Assembly (NCBI GenBank): GCA_018417955.1
Contig: JACTVC010000023.1
Coordinates: 434,001 to 498,000 of the forward strand
DNA: 64,000 nt
From: Laccaria trichodermophora
Taxonomy: Eukaryota > Basidiomycota > Agaricomycetes > Agaricales > Hydnangiaceae
Direction: 5' to 3'
The notes under the pieces were generated by a model that did no database searches, was not told where the DNA came from, and was given only the letters and a program-made list of their open reading frames with translations. Position numbers and translations under genes: made by a program. The first letter of the stretch is position 1. Every line of letters starts with the position of its first letter. This document shows positions 45,101 through 56,345 of the stretch, piece after piece.

Positions 45101-47438
45101 CTTCCACCTTCGTTTTCCTCTCGCTTTCCCCACCTTCGCTTTCCTCTTACCTTCCCTCTTCCTTTCCCCTTGCCTTCCCTCTCCCTTCCTTCTCTCTTTC
45201 CCCTTGCCTTCCCCCTCCCTTTCCCCACCTTCGTACGCTGACTCTTTTCCTTAACAGATCTCGGATCCCTACGTCCTCCGAATCATGATCAATCAAGCGC
45301 ACATCGAACAGCAGATACTCGCCAATACTCGTAAGGAAGCACAGCAGGCATTGATGAGTCTAGGAAGGGGCGGTACGGCTTGGTCTGCCGATGGGTTTAG
45401 TGTTCGTGTGTTCAGGTGGGTAGCTTTCCCTGTTCTGTCTTTGGGGAAGGACTTTACATTTCCTTTGGGTGTTGTTTGCTCGTTGCGTGTATGCGAGGTG
45501 TACCCTCTTTTTTTTGCGTCTTCTTTTCTTTCCTTCTACGTGTTTACAAGGTGTGCTAATCATGGAGAAAACAGGGAAGGAGGCGTGGCTAGTTCGCCGT
45601 TGAATATGAGAGGATTGCAAGGCGCTATGAATCTTTTGTTGACTGGACGGGATACTGCTTCTGAAATCCGGTGAGTTGTTCTGTCCTTTGTGTCAAGTTG
45701 GCTCGGGCTGATAGCGGTGTGCAAGGCATTACAATAACCAGAAAGAACAACACCAGCGAGAGCTCGCTGGTGTTCAGCAAGATTATGATCGTTTCAAGCA
45801 GGTGTACTCGGAGAAGAGGAAGGCAATTGACAGGGTTGGGGTGTGTTTTTATCTCCCCTTATCCGGGCCTAGACTGATAATGGGGTCTTGTAGGGGGAGG
45901 AACAGCGCGCGAATGGAGAAGTACGCACTGCCAAGTCAAAGTTGCATAGCCTCCAGCAGGAGGCCAATGATGATTTACCAGCTGGTATGGCGGGCTATGA
46001 AGCTGCCAAGGAGGTTCGTCGTGTCAATGATCTAAAGGGGGAAACGTTGGCTGATTCTGAGGTGTCCACTTAGGAAGCGGAAGAAGAGAAGAACAATATT
46101 AAAGCCCAGTTTACGGACGTCGTGGCTCGAAAGAACGAAGTGGACGAGGCTCAGAAGGAGCTGCAGACTGCGTTGAATGAGGTCAAGGAGAAGATTGCGA
46201 GTTTCCAGCAGAAGAGGAACGATGCTCAGGTGAGGGAGTTTTCCCTGTCTTTCCCGGGGGTAGACGTGTTGAACATGACTTGTAGATGAGAACAGAGAAT
46301 GCGGGAGAGGTGCGGTTGAAGGCACAGAATAACAAGATACATTACGAAACAAAGTTGGCGGAGGAAAGGAAAAAAGTTGCAGCTATCGAGGAAGTCGCGG
46401 CCGTTCTCCAGGAAGAGTTCCAGGTTGGTTTTTTCGGACACACCTCCGGGGTTGACGGACGCTGATTTGGTGTTACTGGGGATGTAGAACTGGACCGCGA
46501 AAGCGGCAGAGTACTGTGAGCGTGTGGAGAATCCTCGTCCGCAGGCGGAAGTTCAGAGGCTTTATGAGTCTGTTCAGGCTGCTCTGAAGGAGCGTGAGAA
46601 GAGGTGAGGCTCATAGATTCTACCATCGTCGGTTTACCTGATGAGCTCTGGTAGACACGGTGCCTCGGTCGAAGAGATGGCTAAAGAAGTCAACAAGACC
46701 AGGGAACAACTCGAAAGTGCGGACAAGGCGCTCAAGCACATGGCACAGCTCAACAAGGCACTCAAAGCTTCTCTGATCACCCGCCTGAGCAAGTGGCAGG
46801 AGTTCCGGAGGCACATCGCGTTGAGGTGTAAACTTGTGTTTGCGTTCCATCTCTCGCAGAGAGGGTATTATGGAAAGGTGTTGTTTAATCATGATGCCCA
46901 AACTTTGATGTTGCGGGTAAGTCGCCTCCTCTACAGGAAGATTTGGGGTACTGATGGTACTGGTGAGCATAGGTACAAACGGATGACCAGACGTTGACGC
47001 AGGGATCGAAGGATAAGGATCCGCGCTCGTTAAGTGGTGGTGAGAAGTCGTTTTCGACGATATGCTTGTTGCTGTCGCTCTGGGAGTCGATTGGCTGTCC
47101 TTTGCGGTGTTTGGGTAAGATTTCTTCAGAGTCCTCTATAGAGGTTGTTGTTAATGTGGTTTGTAGATGAGTTTGACGTTTTCATGGATGCTGTGAATCG
47201 TCGTATCAGTATGAAGATGATGGTGCGTTGACCTTTCTCCTCTTCCAATGGTTTGTGGCTGATGTCGTTGGTACCCATGTAGATTGATACTGCGAACTCT
47301 TCCGACAAGAAACAGTACATCCTCATCACGCCTCAAGACATGACCAACATTCACCTTGGACCTACTGTGCGAGTGTTGAGGATGTCTGATCCGGAGCGGG
47401 GGAACGGGATGTTGCCGTTTGGCTCGGCTGCAGCTTGA
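42159..47438 (+). CDS. SMC6: SMC6, structural maintenance of chromosomes protein 6
   Basis: ATPase subunit of the SMC5-SMC6 complex, which acts on chromosomes in recombination and repair. The start ATG 42159 (MPKRRAAPNDDSDD) opens a long acidic, disordered head. Then come GIIEYIEMHQFMCHKYLTF and Walker A GHNGSGKSAALSALTVALGG, NPMNVLTQDSARQFL, a long coiled coil with the hinge around 44430-44800 (GPLGVHVKARDPERWGEIL), a second coiled coil, and the C-terminal head: signature LSGGEKSFSTICLLLSLWES, Walker B LRCLDEFDVFMDAVNRR, and the end RGNGMLPFGSAAA-stop at 47438. The many short introns were placed from motifs; exact borders in the coiled-coil part are approximate. A 12-nt microexon (42769-42780) carries the Walker A core. 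The intron at 44821-45257 is unusually long. Confidence 0.93.
44821..45257 (+). other. Long pyrimidine-rich intron in SMC6
   Basis: A 437-nt GT-AG intron, against about 50-70 nt for its neighbours. It is almost all C and T from about 44950, with variants of ttccctttcc and cttcgctttcc. Plus-strand ORFs inside it come from this composition. The exons on either side join as ALE to ISDPYVLRIM. Confidence 0.8.
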
Positions 47439-47761
47439 TTCTGTTCGATGTGTTCTTGAATTGGTTGCTCGCGTACTATTGTGGTGACCACGTAATGCAA
47501 ACTTTTGAACTCTATACTCCTATTGTCCATTAATATTCGTTACGACCATACTTACAGCTTTACGCTCGTGCTTTGAAGAAATGTAGGAGCTTATTGCATG
47601 GTTTTGTAGTACGTTTTTGCTGAAGCAAGATAAAGGGAACTTGGTATTGTAATATATAAGTATACAAGATCCAGGGAAGATGTACGTTGGAGAATTCTAT
47701 CAAATGAGTGTAATTATATATACAGATAATATATGCACATTCAAGTCATAATCGCTCAAGT
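47439..47761. terminator. Convergent 3' region of SMC6 and the Ser-rich gene
   Basis: About 320 bp between two converging stop codons, AT-rich with tatataagtata and atatatacagataatatatg stretches that may hold polyadenylation signals. No gene. Confidence 0.5.
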
Positions 47762-49138
47762 TCAAGAGCGATTCCTACCGCCACCCGCCAACGCCTTCCA
47801 CATCCTTTTGATCGTCCCTCTTCTACTGGATAAGGGCTCAGGCTTGGGCGCGGACTGAGGCTCATTTTGAACCACCAACTCCTCCACGTCAAGGAGACTC
47901 GTCATTTTAGGAGTGCTAGAGTCCACAGCCTGCGATAGAACAAAGGGTTCATGTGGGCTACCAGCGAGAACGATCTCCTTTTCAAAGGATGGATAAGGAT
48001 TCGTGTGTGTAGACTTGGAGCAGAGGCTCTTAACACGACGCAAAGAGTTCTTCCGCATGCGGGAGAATGAGAACTTTCGTCGTCCTTGATGATCTGATGT
48101 GTGCGACGAAACGTCCGTCGTGCTCGCAAAGCTGCCAGTGGGTGCCGAAAGATCCGTCATGCTCGCGGGGCTGGGCGTCGGTGGGCCACTGTCGGTGACT
48201 GACCCGTTGCTAGACGACAGAGATAAACTTGGCGTGCTGCTCGTCAAATGGACGACAGAGTTTGAAGGAGTCGATCCAGCGCTTTTGACGAGTCTGTTTG
48301 GCATCGTGGATCGCGGTTTCAGGGTACCGGAGGATGGGGAAGAATGTAAGTTTAAGATTGAGGGTTTGCCGGAACGTTGCGCCTTCGCGGAAACTGGGAG
48401 GACCACACCTGAGGAAGCGAGGCCTAATCTAGTAAAGCGAGGTGTAACGTCGTAAGGGGAGGCAATATACCACGAATTGTCGGTAGGTAAGGGAGGAGGT
48501 GAATGAGGTTCGGAGCCCAGGAGAGGAGGTGGCCCTCTAGGGATAGCGGCTGGATCTATGTAAAAGGAGTGAGGTCGACGTGAGGAGGGACTAGAGGAGG
48601 TCATGCGACGACGGGCGCTATCGTCAGTGGCGGATTCTGACAAGTCGTGCGGAGAAGAAGAATTGTAGGCGTTTGCGAAAGAGTGAGCGCTCCGTGGACG
48701 CTTCAATCCGTGTTTCTCCCGACGATGCAACGTATCCAACGGGGACAAGGTTGAGTTTGGTGAAGCTCTCCGGGCTATCGAAAGGCGATGATCAGGAATA
48801 GGCATGATGCCCTCGAAAGACTTCGATCTCAGCACCAATGTTTTCTCGGGGATTTGAGGAAACGCGATCACCTCTGGCTTGGAGAGTTTGAGAGTGTCTG
48901 ACTGATTATCATGGTCGGCGTCATCGATGATGATAAGGGGCGAGACTGATGGCCCAGCTAAAGGTGATGAACGTAAAGGCTTCCTTCCGGGTGTTGAGCT
49001 AAGACGCCGAGATGCGAGAGAACCATCGGAGGACAACGTGATGGAAGGAATCTGTAGAGGTTTAATGAACGGTTCGCCAGCGTTGTTCGCTGTCAAGTCT
49101 ACGATGGGAAGGAGCTGCACCGCAAACCATTGAGTCAA
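47762..49138 (-). CDS. Ser/Pro-rich, largely disordered protein, unknown function
   Basis: A 458-codon open frame. Serine, proline and threonine are abundant throughout, with basic clusters (RRKFSFSRMRKNSLRRVK near residue 365 and RRGTIKRMWKALAGGGRNRS at the end). The RKFSFSR and RRHS/RRLSS-type sites look like kinase targets. No folded domain was recognised, and no membrane segment. The start is uncertain: ATG 49138 is the first in the open frame, but an upstream exon from ATG 49233 could join through a 32-nt GT-AG gap, which is short for an intron here. It converges with SMC6. Confidence 0.7.
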   Translation of the reverse strand: MTQWFAVQLLPIVDLTANNAGEPFIKPLQIPSITLSSDGSLASRRLSSTPGRKPLRSSPLAGPSVSPLIIIDDADHDNQSDTLKLSKPEVIAFPQIPEKTLVLRSKSFEGIMPIPDHRLSIARRASPNSTLSPLDTLHRREKHGLKRPRSAHSFANAYNSSSPHDLSESATDDSARRRMTSSSPSSRRPHSFYIDPAAIPRGPPPLLGSEPHSPPPLPTDNSWYIASPYDVTPRFTRLGLASSGVVLPVSAKAQRSGKPSILNLHSSPSSGTLKPRSTMPNRLVKSAGSTPSNSVVHLTSSTPSLSLSSSNGSVTDSGPPTPSPASMTDLSAPTGSFASTTDVSSHTSDHQGRRKFSFSRMRKNSLRRVKSLCSKSTHTNPYPSFEKEIVLAGSPHEPFVLSQAVDSSTPKMTSLLDVEELVVQNEPQSAPKPEPLSSRRGTIKRMWKALAGGGRNRS

Positions 49139-49946
49139 CCATCCTTAGTAGTAGGACGTAGCTTTGAAGACGTACTGGACGAGAATCTTTGAGACCCTGT
49201 TTATTAGAGGACGATAGCGTCGCTTGCAGCATCTTGCATCAAGGTGGGAGGGGGATGTTGGGAAGGAGACGTAGGCGCGCAACACCCTCGATGAACAAGG
49301 ACTGTGCCTCTTTATTCAGTGTGATCGAAAGACCAAATTAGAGCTGAAGATTGCCAGATCTGAAAGGCCAAAACTGACCCTGCAGGTTACTTAGGTAACT
49401 TTGCGACGGGGATCACCCTGCACTATGACAGATTCCATATCTATTATCAACACTGTAACAACTTTCGATAAGCAACTCATCATGAAGAAAGCGGGAGTCA
49501 GTGCATGGCACCTGTTAAGAATGCGTCATGCTTGAAGAAGGATCTCAGATGAATTCGGAGGATGGAGATGAGCGGGAAAACAAATCTCACCCTGACGCAG
49601 TCAAACAACCTCACAGTGACGGCGCGATGATGTCGAAGATGAGTCCGCCAAACGTACGAGTCTGAGGTGCATAGTAAGATCTTCGTCCAACCGATATGAG
49701 TCCTTGAGGCTTGCCTAGAGGTTGACTTACCAAGATTGAACTGAAGCACAATCGTAACAGATGAAAAAAGATGCTTTGCCAACTTTCGACTGCTTGCAAC
49801 CAACCATTCTCTGGGTAAATATATAATAACACAATAGACCATAGAATCTGTCAGTGAGATGCCTTCTTCCCTAAGGATCAAAATTGGATTATCAGCAGCT
49901 TCCATAGATAGCAGAGGGAAGGAGTTACTCTGCTGGAGGTAGCGAT
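49139..49946. other. Region between the Ser-rich gene and the ferredoxin gene
   Basis: Promoter side of the Ser-rich gene and 3' flank of the ferredoxin gene. A 135-codon minus-strand ORF at 49498-49905 has no recognised domain and overlaps the expected 3' UTR. Nothing else can be supported. Confidence 0.4.
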
Positions 49947-50671
49947 CTACGTACTGTCGGCAAACATATTCCGCGTGGCAGAGGGTAACGTCGCAGTAAG
50001 TCCGTCAAGCTCTCGTGTAAGCTTAACCTGACATCCTAATCGGCTGGTATCCGTGAGGCCGAACGCCATGTCGAGCATGTCATTTTCGTCGTCTTCCGGT
50101 TCGGGTAGGAGATCATAGTACTCCGGTGGTAGGATGACATGGAAGGTTGAGCAAGCTACCAAGCCTTCGCAAGCTCCTGAGGGAAGGCGTAGGTTGTTGA
50201 GTGGGGATCACGGATGGAAAATGAGTTACGATGTGGTTCTGAGATCGATAGGTAATAACCACGCACCTTCAAGATCAATATCATACTCATGAGCTATGGC
50301 GAGGATATCATCACCTTCGTTGGCCTCCACCGTTTTGAGTAAATTCCCCTTAGAGTCCTTAAAATGGACCTTTATGCTGCGAACGTGCCCTACTCAATTA
50401 GAGCGATGATAGCGGAAATGGGGGAACGAAGCGCACCCAGTACCATGCGGTGGTCTATTAATTCCGGAGTGTTGGGAAACTGCAGGACGCCAATGAGTTC
50501 GGTATGGTACAACCGATAATCTTACAAACCTGCCGACGCAAGGAAGTTACGCGTCCTGCTGGACGAGAATTCCGACCTGCATCTTCCGTTCCCCTTTGCG
50601 TTATTGGACAGCCATGTCCGTTGCGGTAGTCTTCCTAAGTATCGCCGCAGTGGGGGTAAGCTCAGAGTCAT
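49947..50671 (-). CDS. Mitochondrial [2Fe-2S] ferredoxin (adrenodoxin/YAH1 type) with Cys-to-Phe ligand change
   Basis: Matrix electron carrier for iron-sulfur cluster and heme A synthesis in the YAH1 family. Exons, minus strand: 50671-50530, 50479-50437, 50376-50267, 50176-49947; 174 codons plus stop with closing phases. An Arg-rich, Ser-rich presequence ([20 protein letters not shown]) fits mitochondrial import. Then come [41 protein letters not shown], the cluster loop, [36 protein letters not shown] and the end RNMFADST. In the cluster loop the family has C-x5-C-x2-C; here it reads [10 protein letters not shown], so the third ligand is Phe (TTC in place of TGC). Ligands 1, 2 and 4 are present. 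All else looks intact, so this is a single change, a sequencing error, or a paralog with altered function. Confidence 0.88.
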
Positions 50672-50754
50672 CCGTGAGTGAAGAACTTGAAAGTGAAATC
50701 AGCAACACGTGATTTAAATAAGTCTTTTTCATGCCCCCACTGTCAGTCTGATCG

Positions 50755-52075
50755 TATGGTGCACAGCTCTTGGAGGAGCCATGGCCGCGCGCTTTATGGT
50801 GCTAGAATCGGCCATTCTCAGTCACCCGCCCGACCTGAACTGGCATGCTTTTTCTGCCCCTAATGTGCTTATCGCAGAGGATTCGCTCTATACTGCCGAT
50901 TGCGTTACATCTACCATTCAGGTGTGGAAGAGGGTCGCCATCCTGTGTTTTTCAATCAAGGCTTGCCACCGTAATTCATTCCAAGCACAAGTATGTACGT
51001 CTTCTCTCCTTCCAAAATGCATTGCTGACGTTTTCCATACAGGTATACAAAGTTCACCCCTCTAAGTAATTCGTCATACCCTTCTTTTGCCCTCCTTGAT
51101 TTGGTAAAACCTCCAACAAGACAGGTAAGGACTCACTTCTTTCTCTGATGTTCTTTTCCTCTTCTCTAACCCGTGGCCAACTGCGGGCTAATACACAAGA
51201 TGCACAAATGCCGCTTAATGCCTCAAAATCCGCGCTCAATGATGTTCATGCATAGGAAACGGTTCCAGGAGATTGGGGGTGGCGATTAGTTGTCCCTGTT
51301 GGTGGCGAAGTTTTTGAAGATCGCCATGCCCTGTGTGGGGTAAGTATATGATAAACCTAACTGAAGCTGCCTGGTTCTTTGATCTTTACTATCCAACTTC
51401 CATTCCTTGTAGCTGCTACCTTCGTCTAGTACGTTGATGAACAACGGGGGATTTGACCAACCCCTCCTGCCCTTTCAGTTTCTACATGGAATAAAAAACG
51501 GCTGTCCAATCTCCGTGCTGTGGAGATCCTATCTGCATAGTGTTGGAATTTCGGGAGCTTTATGAGCATGTGCAATGCACCCCATCTTCAGATTTCAGTT
51601 GGATTTCAGGTACATTCCTTCCATTGATTGTTTCTGTGGTTCCATAGGGGTATTTCACATTTACCCCCTTATATTTTGTAGTCTACATATATATACAAGG
51701 CCTTGTACTGTAGTTGCTCATCTGTTTGCCTCTGTTGCCCACAGAGACAACCGGAATCTTATTCCCCACCTTGCCTTGATCACACACGCTTGCTGAGTTG
51801 ATTTCAACACATAGTGAGTCTTGTATTATTACTGATGTGAATAACAACATCCTTTTGACAGAATGACTACCCTTAATAGCATGTGTGAAAAGCCTTCAGA
51901 TTCTTGAGACATCTTATGACTTCCACTGTTGTCTCTTCCTGTGTTATGAAAAATGTGATCAACCTCATTTACTGGGCCATTTCACGCTCACAATGAGACT
52001 CTTTGCCTGCCTGTGGTCTGTATCTTTGGTTCTTTCTTTCTGCCCTTACTTATGCATGTTACAGCAAAAATAAGC
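50755..52075 (+). repeat. Segmental duplication, copy A (partner at 61937-63345)
   Basis: It aligns with 61937-63345 in the same order and orientation: cggctcttggaggaaccacgg-like start, cgcagaggattcgc..tataatgccgattgcg, gagattgggggtggcgatta, caacttccattccttgtagc, and agaatgactacccttat...atgcatgt at the end. Copy A carries a solo LTR (51541-51809) that copy B lacks. Towards its right end many CpG of copy B are TpG or CpA here. Neither copy gives a convincing open gene. Confidence 0.8.
51541..51809 (+). mobile_element. Solo LTR, copy 1
   Basis: 269 bp with TGTTG...CAACA ends and a perfect 5-bp duplication catag (51536-51540, 51810-51814). It contains a TATA-like tatatatatacaagg near 51686-51700. 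The empty site is seen in the paralogous segment near 63098. The enclosed 73-codon ORF is part of the LTR. Confidence 0.92.
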
Positions 52076-52273
52076 TGAAAAAAAAGAGTGTCAATGTATA
52101 CAAGTTGTAGGAGCCCTTCATGTTTTTGCAATGGCAGGATGGAGTGTTTGCCTTAGAAAAGGAGAAAATAAAATAACAGTTGCTGCAATCAGATGCCCAT
52201 TCTTGATTGCATTTGTCATAATAAATCATGAAATTTTCTCAAGTCAAATCTCTGTTTATAAACAAGATGTGAG

Positions 52274-52947
52274 CAAGGGGGTCTTAGGATTTAAAAAAAA
52301 TACCCAGGGTCGATTTTTTTTTTTAAGCCCTTGGAGCTTGACCTACCTACCTATGTAATCAGGCACATACCCATATATGGTAATGTGACATCATCATCAT
52401 GATCACTTTGTCCCTCTACTTGTCCCAGATGCCTCACAGGCCTTGCAAACCCAGTTTCGTGGAACAGTTTCCAACGAAACACAACCTAGGTGATACTAAA
52501 ATGTAGGTGAGTGATATAAAACCTTTTTCATATGGAAGAAAGGATAACCTTACCCATTGCATCTCACATTATGTGAGTGCCTGTCTTGTGCCTGTCCAGC
52601 TAAGTTTGATGATACTCATGCTGTTATTCTCCAATCCATGTCATCAGTGATGATACTTTACAAGTCTGCCACCACTGGAGCATCTCCCCATTTTTGCCTC
52701 CTGCTCCCTTGTGAACTCTGAAGTACCAGATAAGATTAAAGAAATATTATATAAAGCTTGAATATCATTAAATTTGGACTGATCTCCATGTTCTGGAGTA
52801 TATTGGCACTGCAAACCTGCAAGGTATGGCCTTTCAGGCCTGTTTTGAGATCATTTTGTAGAGGGTTCCAAGAATTTTTTTTCTGGGCCTGCGGCTGACC
52901 TACCTACCCAACCCCCAGTCAGACTTTGGAATCCTAAGACCCCCTTG
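52274..52947. mobile_element. hAT-type MITE, copy 3 (CAAGGGGG family)
   Basis: 674 bp with ends caagggggtcttaggatt and aatcctaagacccccttg. A perfect 8-bp duplication gatgtgag lies at 52266-52273 and 52948-52955. It is in the opposite orientation to copy 1: its right end, inverted, matches the left end of 6401-7113 (gggggttgggtaggtaggt). Confidence 0.92.
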
Positions 52948-53069
52948 GATGTGAGTAGAAATTTCACTTGTATAACCAGATACAATTGAAGTCTATTTGG
53001 ACAATAACAACATAAAAAATATTCTATTGGTGTGTAAGCTGTAGGGAGAGTGGCACAGGGTGCTCATTG

Positions 53070-53195
53070 TTTTCAGGGTGGTAGCGCACCTCAGGCCTGA
53101 CACTTCTGAGTGACAGAAGGCCTCAGAGGCTGATTCTTTTGATTGTGGCAATTGGCCTCTGAGGGGTATGGTTGCTCTATCACTGGTGCACAAAC
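53070..53195. repeat. Inverted repeat partner of 56165-56345
   Basis: It contains acctcaggcctgacacttct and gcaattggcctctgagg. The inverted counterpart at 56165-56345 has cctcagaggccaattaccat and agaagtgccaggcctgaggt. The two may be ends of one old 3-kb element or two copies of a small repeat. Confidence 0.5.
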
Positions 53196-55240
53196 CCAAA
53201 TTAAGAATGCTTCTTTCAACATCTCAAAATAGCTGGAGTGTCAAGGTGACACCTTATGGTGGTTCAAATTGCACCACTAGCCAACCACTAGGGGCCCCCA
53301 ACCTACATTGCCAGCAGTTAGGCCTCCTGGTAGCTTGTTCAAAATATTGGCACTCTTTACTGTAGCAGTTCATTCAATTTGACAGGGCCTGTGGCATGTG
53401 ACAAGCCTGTTGAAACTTTAGTTTCAACAACCTCACATATTCGCCATGACAAGCTGAAAATTTGGGCAATTTTTCGACTTTTTAGCACCACAGGTGACGA
53501 AAAATTTCGACATTTGTCACATGACCACCAGATGATTTCAACACCTTACAAAAATCTGCATGACCACCATGACATTTCAGCAATTTGAAGGGCTCCATGA
53601 TGTGTGAGTGTCGAATTGAATGAAATGCTACAGTACTAGATCCTGAAACCTTCTCTACAACACATACACTTAGAATACAGATTATGGAAGATGAAATTTC
53701 ATGCCAAAAGTGCATCAAAAGCCTCTTTGTGCAGCTGTGACATCCTCCCTCCCACTCCCATTCCCATTCCATACAATACAAACTTCATTGCTACTACTTA
53801 TAATTATGTGTAGTGGTTTTCATTGGGCAGCTGGGGTTCAGCTCTGAAAGGCAGTGCCTGTGCCTCCAATTTTGGGCTGAGTATGTCATGGGCCACAATG
53901 TCGACCAACCATGAGCGGCCTTGCACCCTCCATAAAAAAATTGTCCATAAAATTAAAAAAACATGTTAGTCACTCCACTATGTATCACACCATTCATCAC
54001 AATTTTATCCAACCATACAGCATCTGTGGAGTAAAAAAACATTGCTCTCTTCCAATGTTCTGACAATGCACTGCTACCCACCTTTCATCAGGAGAGAAAC
54101 TTTACATCAGTGCATTTTACAACATATCAAATATAGCTAGTAAATCTAACATAGTTCATCTCAACAAGCATTTTAAACATTCTGCTCAATGAACGGTTTC
54201 CCAGAACTGCTCACAATCACTTAGGGTCAGAATAGCTTAACACATAGACCTGAGTACTGCTTCTTTTCAAGACTCATTTAATTGGGAAAAGCAGAATAGC
54301 TCAACAAATTTCTCAAGACTTAGACTTGAAAATTTATGGTTGAACATTGAACAAAGCCCCCTCAGACTGAGAAAATTCCTGCATTTTTTCTCTCTCCAAA
54401 TTGTCACTTGACACACCTCTGAGCTTCATTTTATAAGGCCATACCACCAAGTACTATATAACAATTTCTTTAAGAATGTGTACTCAAAACTGATATGCAC
54501 AAAAAAGAAATAGTAGCTGGTTACTGAAATGTTGCTGTGAAATCACACTATCCGCTTTGACCCATATGGAAAGAATATCAGTATCAGCCATGGTCACATA
54601 GCCCAGCACATTAAGAGCAGTTTTATTGAGCTGGCATTGAGGAGGGAGGTGGAGGTGAGCTTCAAATTATATTTTTCTGGAGTAAAGGTACATGGCCCTC
54701 AGAGAGGGACGAGACATTGGTGAATTTGAGATATAATCAGGAGGCATCTCAATGCCCAGCTCAAATATACTGTGATTAGAATATATTCTGATTGGAGGGG
54801 AGAGCTGATACTCACTGAATAGAAGGAGATGAGTGTTGTATGTCTTGGGAACAAGGACTAACTCAACTGCCCATGAGAAATAGTCATAGGTGGAAATGCA
54901 ACCCTCACATTGAACAGTGCCCTCCTCCCCACACTCAACCCATTAGCACCAAAATACAGCTTCTCCATATCCATTGTAAATCCTAAAGGCTCCTTCATGT
55001 CAGAGCCCATCAGGCCCAAGTGTTCCATCTCAAGTTTGTGTAATGACACAGTGAGATTCTGACCTACAGGCATTATGAGGCCTAGGTAGACACAGTATAG
55101 GCAGGGAGGCCACCACTCTGTGGGTACCACTAGAAGGGGGCAGCAGGGGCGGTGTGGATTTGGGTTGTCTAAAGGGCAGGTTACTCCTGCAGGTCGTTGG
55201 GTTTGGATGACGGTTGCAGCAACATTGGGGCAAGGGGCAG
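53196..55240. other. CpG-poor non-coding sequence
   Basis: No open gene. A perfect short inverted repeat tgttgaaactttagtttcaaca lies near 53409-53430. A minus-strand ORF at 54858-55130 has no recognised domain. Confidence 0.4.
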
Positions 55241-55509
55241 TGTTGAAATCAACTCAGCAAGCATGTGTGAACAAGGCAAGGTGAGGAATAAGATTCTGGT
55301 TGTCTCTGTGGATGACAGAGGCAAACAGATGAATAACTACAGTACAAGGCCTTGTATATATATGTAGACTACAAAATATAAGGGGGTAAATGTGAAATAC
55401 CCCTATGGAGCCATGGAAACCATCAATGGAAGGAATGTACCTGAAATCCAACTGAAATCCGAAGATGGGGTGCAATGTGCATGCTTGTAAAGCTCCTGAA
55501 ATTCCAACA
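55241..55509 (-). mobile_element. Solo LTR, copy 2 (inverted)
   Basis: 269 bp, the same family and length as 51541-51809 but inverted. Flanked by a perfect 5-bp duplication ggcag (55236-55240, 55510-55514). The separate duplications show two independent insertions, not the two ends of one element. Confidence 0.92.
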
Positions 55510-56164
55510 GGCAGGTGAAGGGCAAGTCAATGATCAGGGCAAGGAGCAAGGCAAGGAGCAAGGAGAGGGACAGGGGGTGGTTGAGGTGAGGAGGATGGAG
55601 ATGGCAGTGTGTCAGAGGATAAGGAGGTGGTCTTTAAATACAATTGTCTCTTAAGGTATCATTGAGGTTGGGAAAAAAGAAAGAGGGAGGGAAATACATA
55701 TGTTGTATGCTAGAAGTGGATTCCATATATAGAGGTGCATCATGTGATCACCAGAAATGCACAGCCTTCTAACAAGTTATAACTCACAGTGATATCTAAA
55801 TGTCAAAAGTGGCATGAATCCCTCCTTGTTGACATAGAATGATGTGTGAGGAGGGAGTGAGTGGTTGGCATATAAACATGCCACTGGAGGTCGTTCATTG
55901 TCAGGTTCATCACTAGCTAGTTGCCATAGTAGTAACCAAGCACTCTGACTCTGAGTACTGAGTACTGAGTGCTCAGTGCTCAGTGCTCGCTGTTTGGTGA
56001 TGTAGCATGCTGCACAAGAGACATAGGCAGAGAAAGTTGGTGGGCAATATGTCAGTGAAGGACAGTGAAGGGTCGGTGGATGTCGTTGGAAATTCATCAC
56101 TGGCTAAGTGAGGTGCATGTTACAGTGCTGGCAACCATCAGCTGGAGCTATTTTTGGAATGACA
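55510..56164. other. CpG-poor non-coding sequence with short repeats
   Basis: Short imperfect repeats: caaggagcaaggcaaggagcaagg at 55545-55570 and gagtactgagtactgagtgctcagtgctcagtgctc near 55953-55988. No gene was recognised. Confidence 0.45.
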
Positions 56165-56345
56165 GTGTGTGCAGTGATAGGATCACCCCCCTCAGAGGCC
56201 AATTACCATCAGACAAAGAATTGGCCTCTGAGGCACCCTAGCACTTAAGAAGTGCCAGGCCTGAGGTGTGGTAGTGTGGGTGATAGTAGTTGCTCATCAC
56301 TGGTGATGGTGGCAGTATGGGTACCCAAATTGGTGCACTAGCAAG
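56165..56345. repeat. Inverted repeat partner of 53070-53195
   Basis: See 53070-53195. This copy is internally palindromic around ctcagaggccaatt...aattggcctctgag (about 56192-56242). Confidence 0.5.

Noticed and set aside
44816..45254. Phe/Pro/Leu-rich ORFs
   Set aside because: They lie inside the C/T-rich SMC6 intron; both flanking exons join in frame without them.
51575..51796. 73-codon ORF conserved with the minus-strand ORF at 55254-55475
   Set aside because: Both are inside solo LTRs, so the similarity reflects the LTR and not a gene.
53409..53430. Perfect short inverted repeat as a transcription terminator
   Set aside because: Hairpin terminators of this kind are bacterial; the setting is nuclear and no gene ends here.
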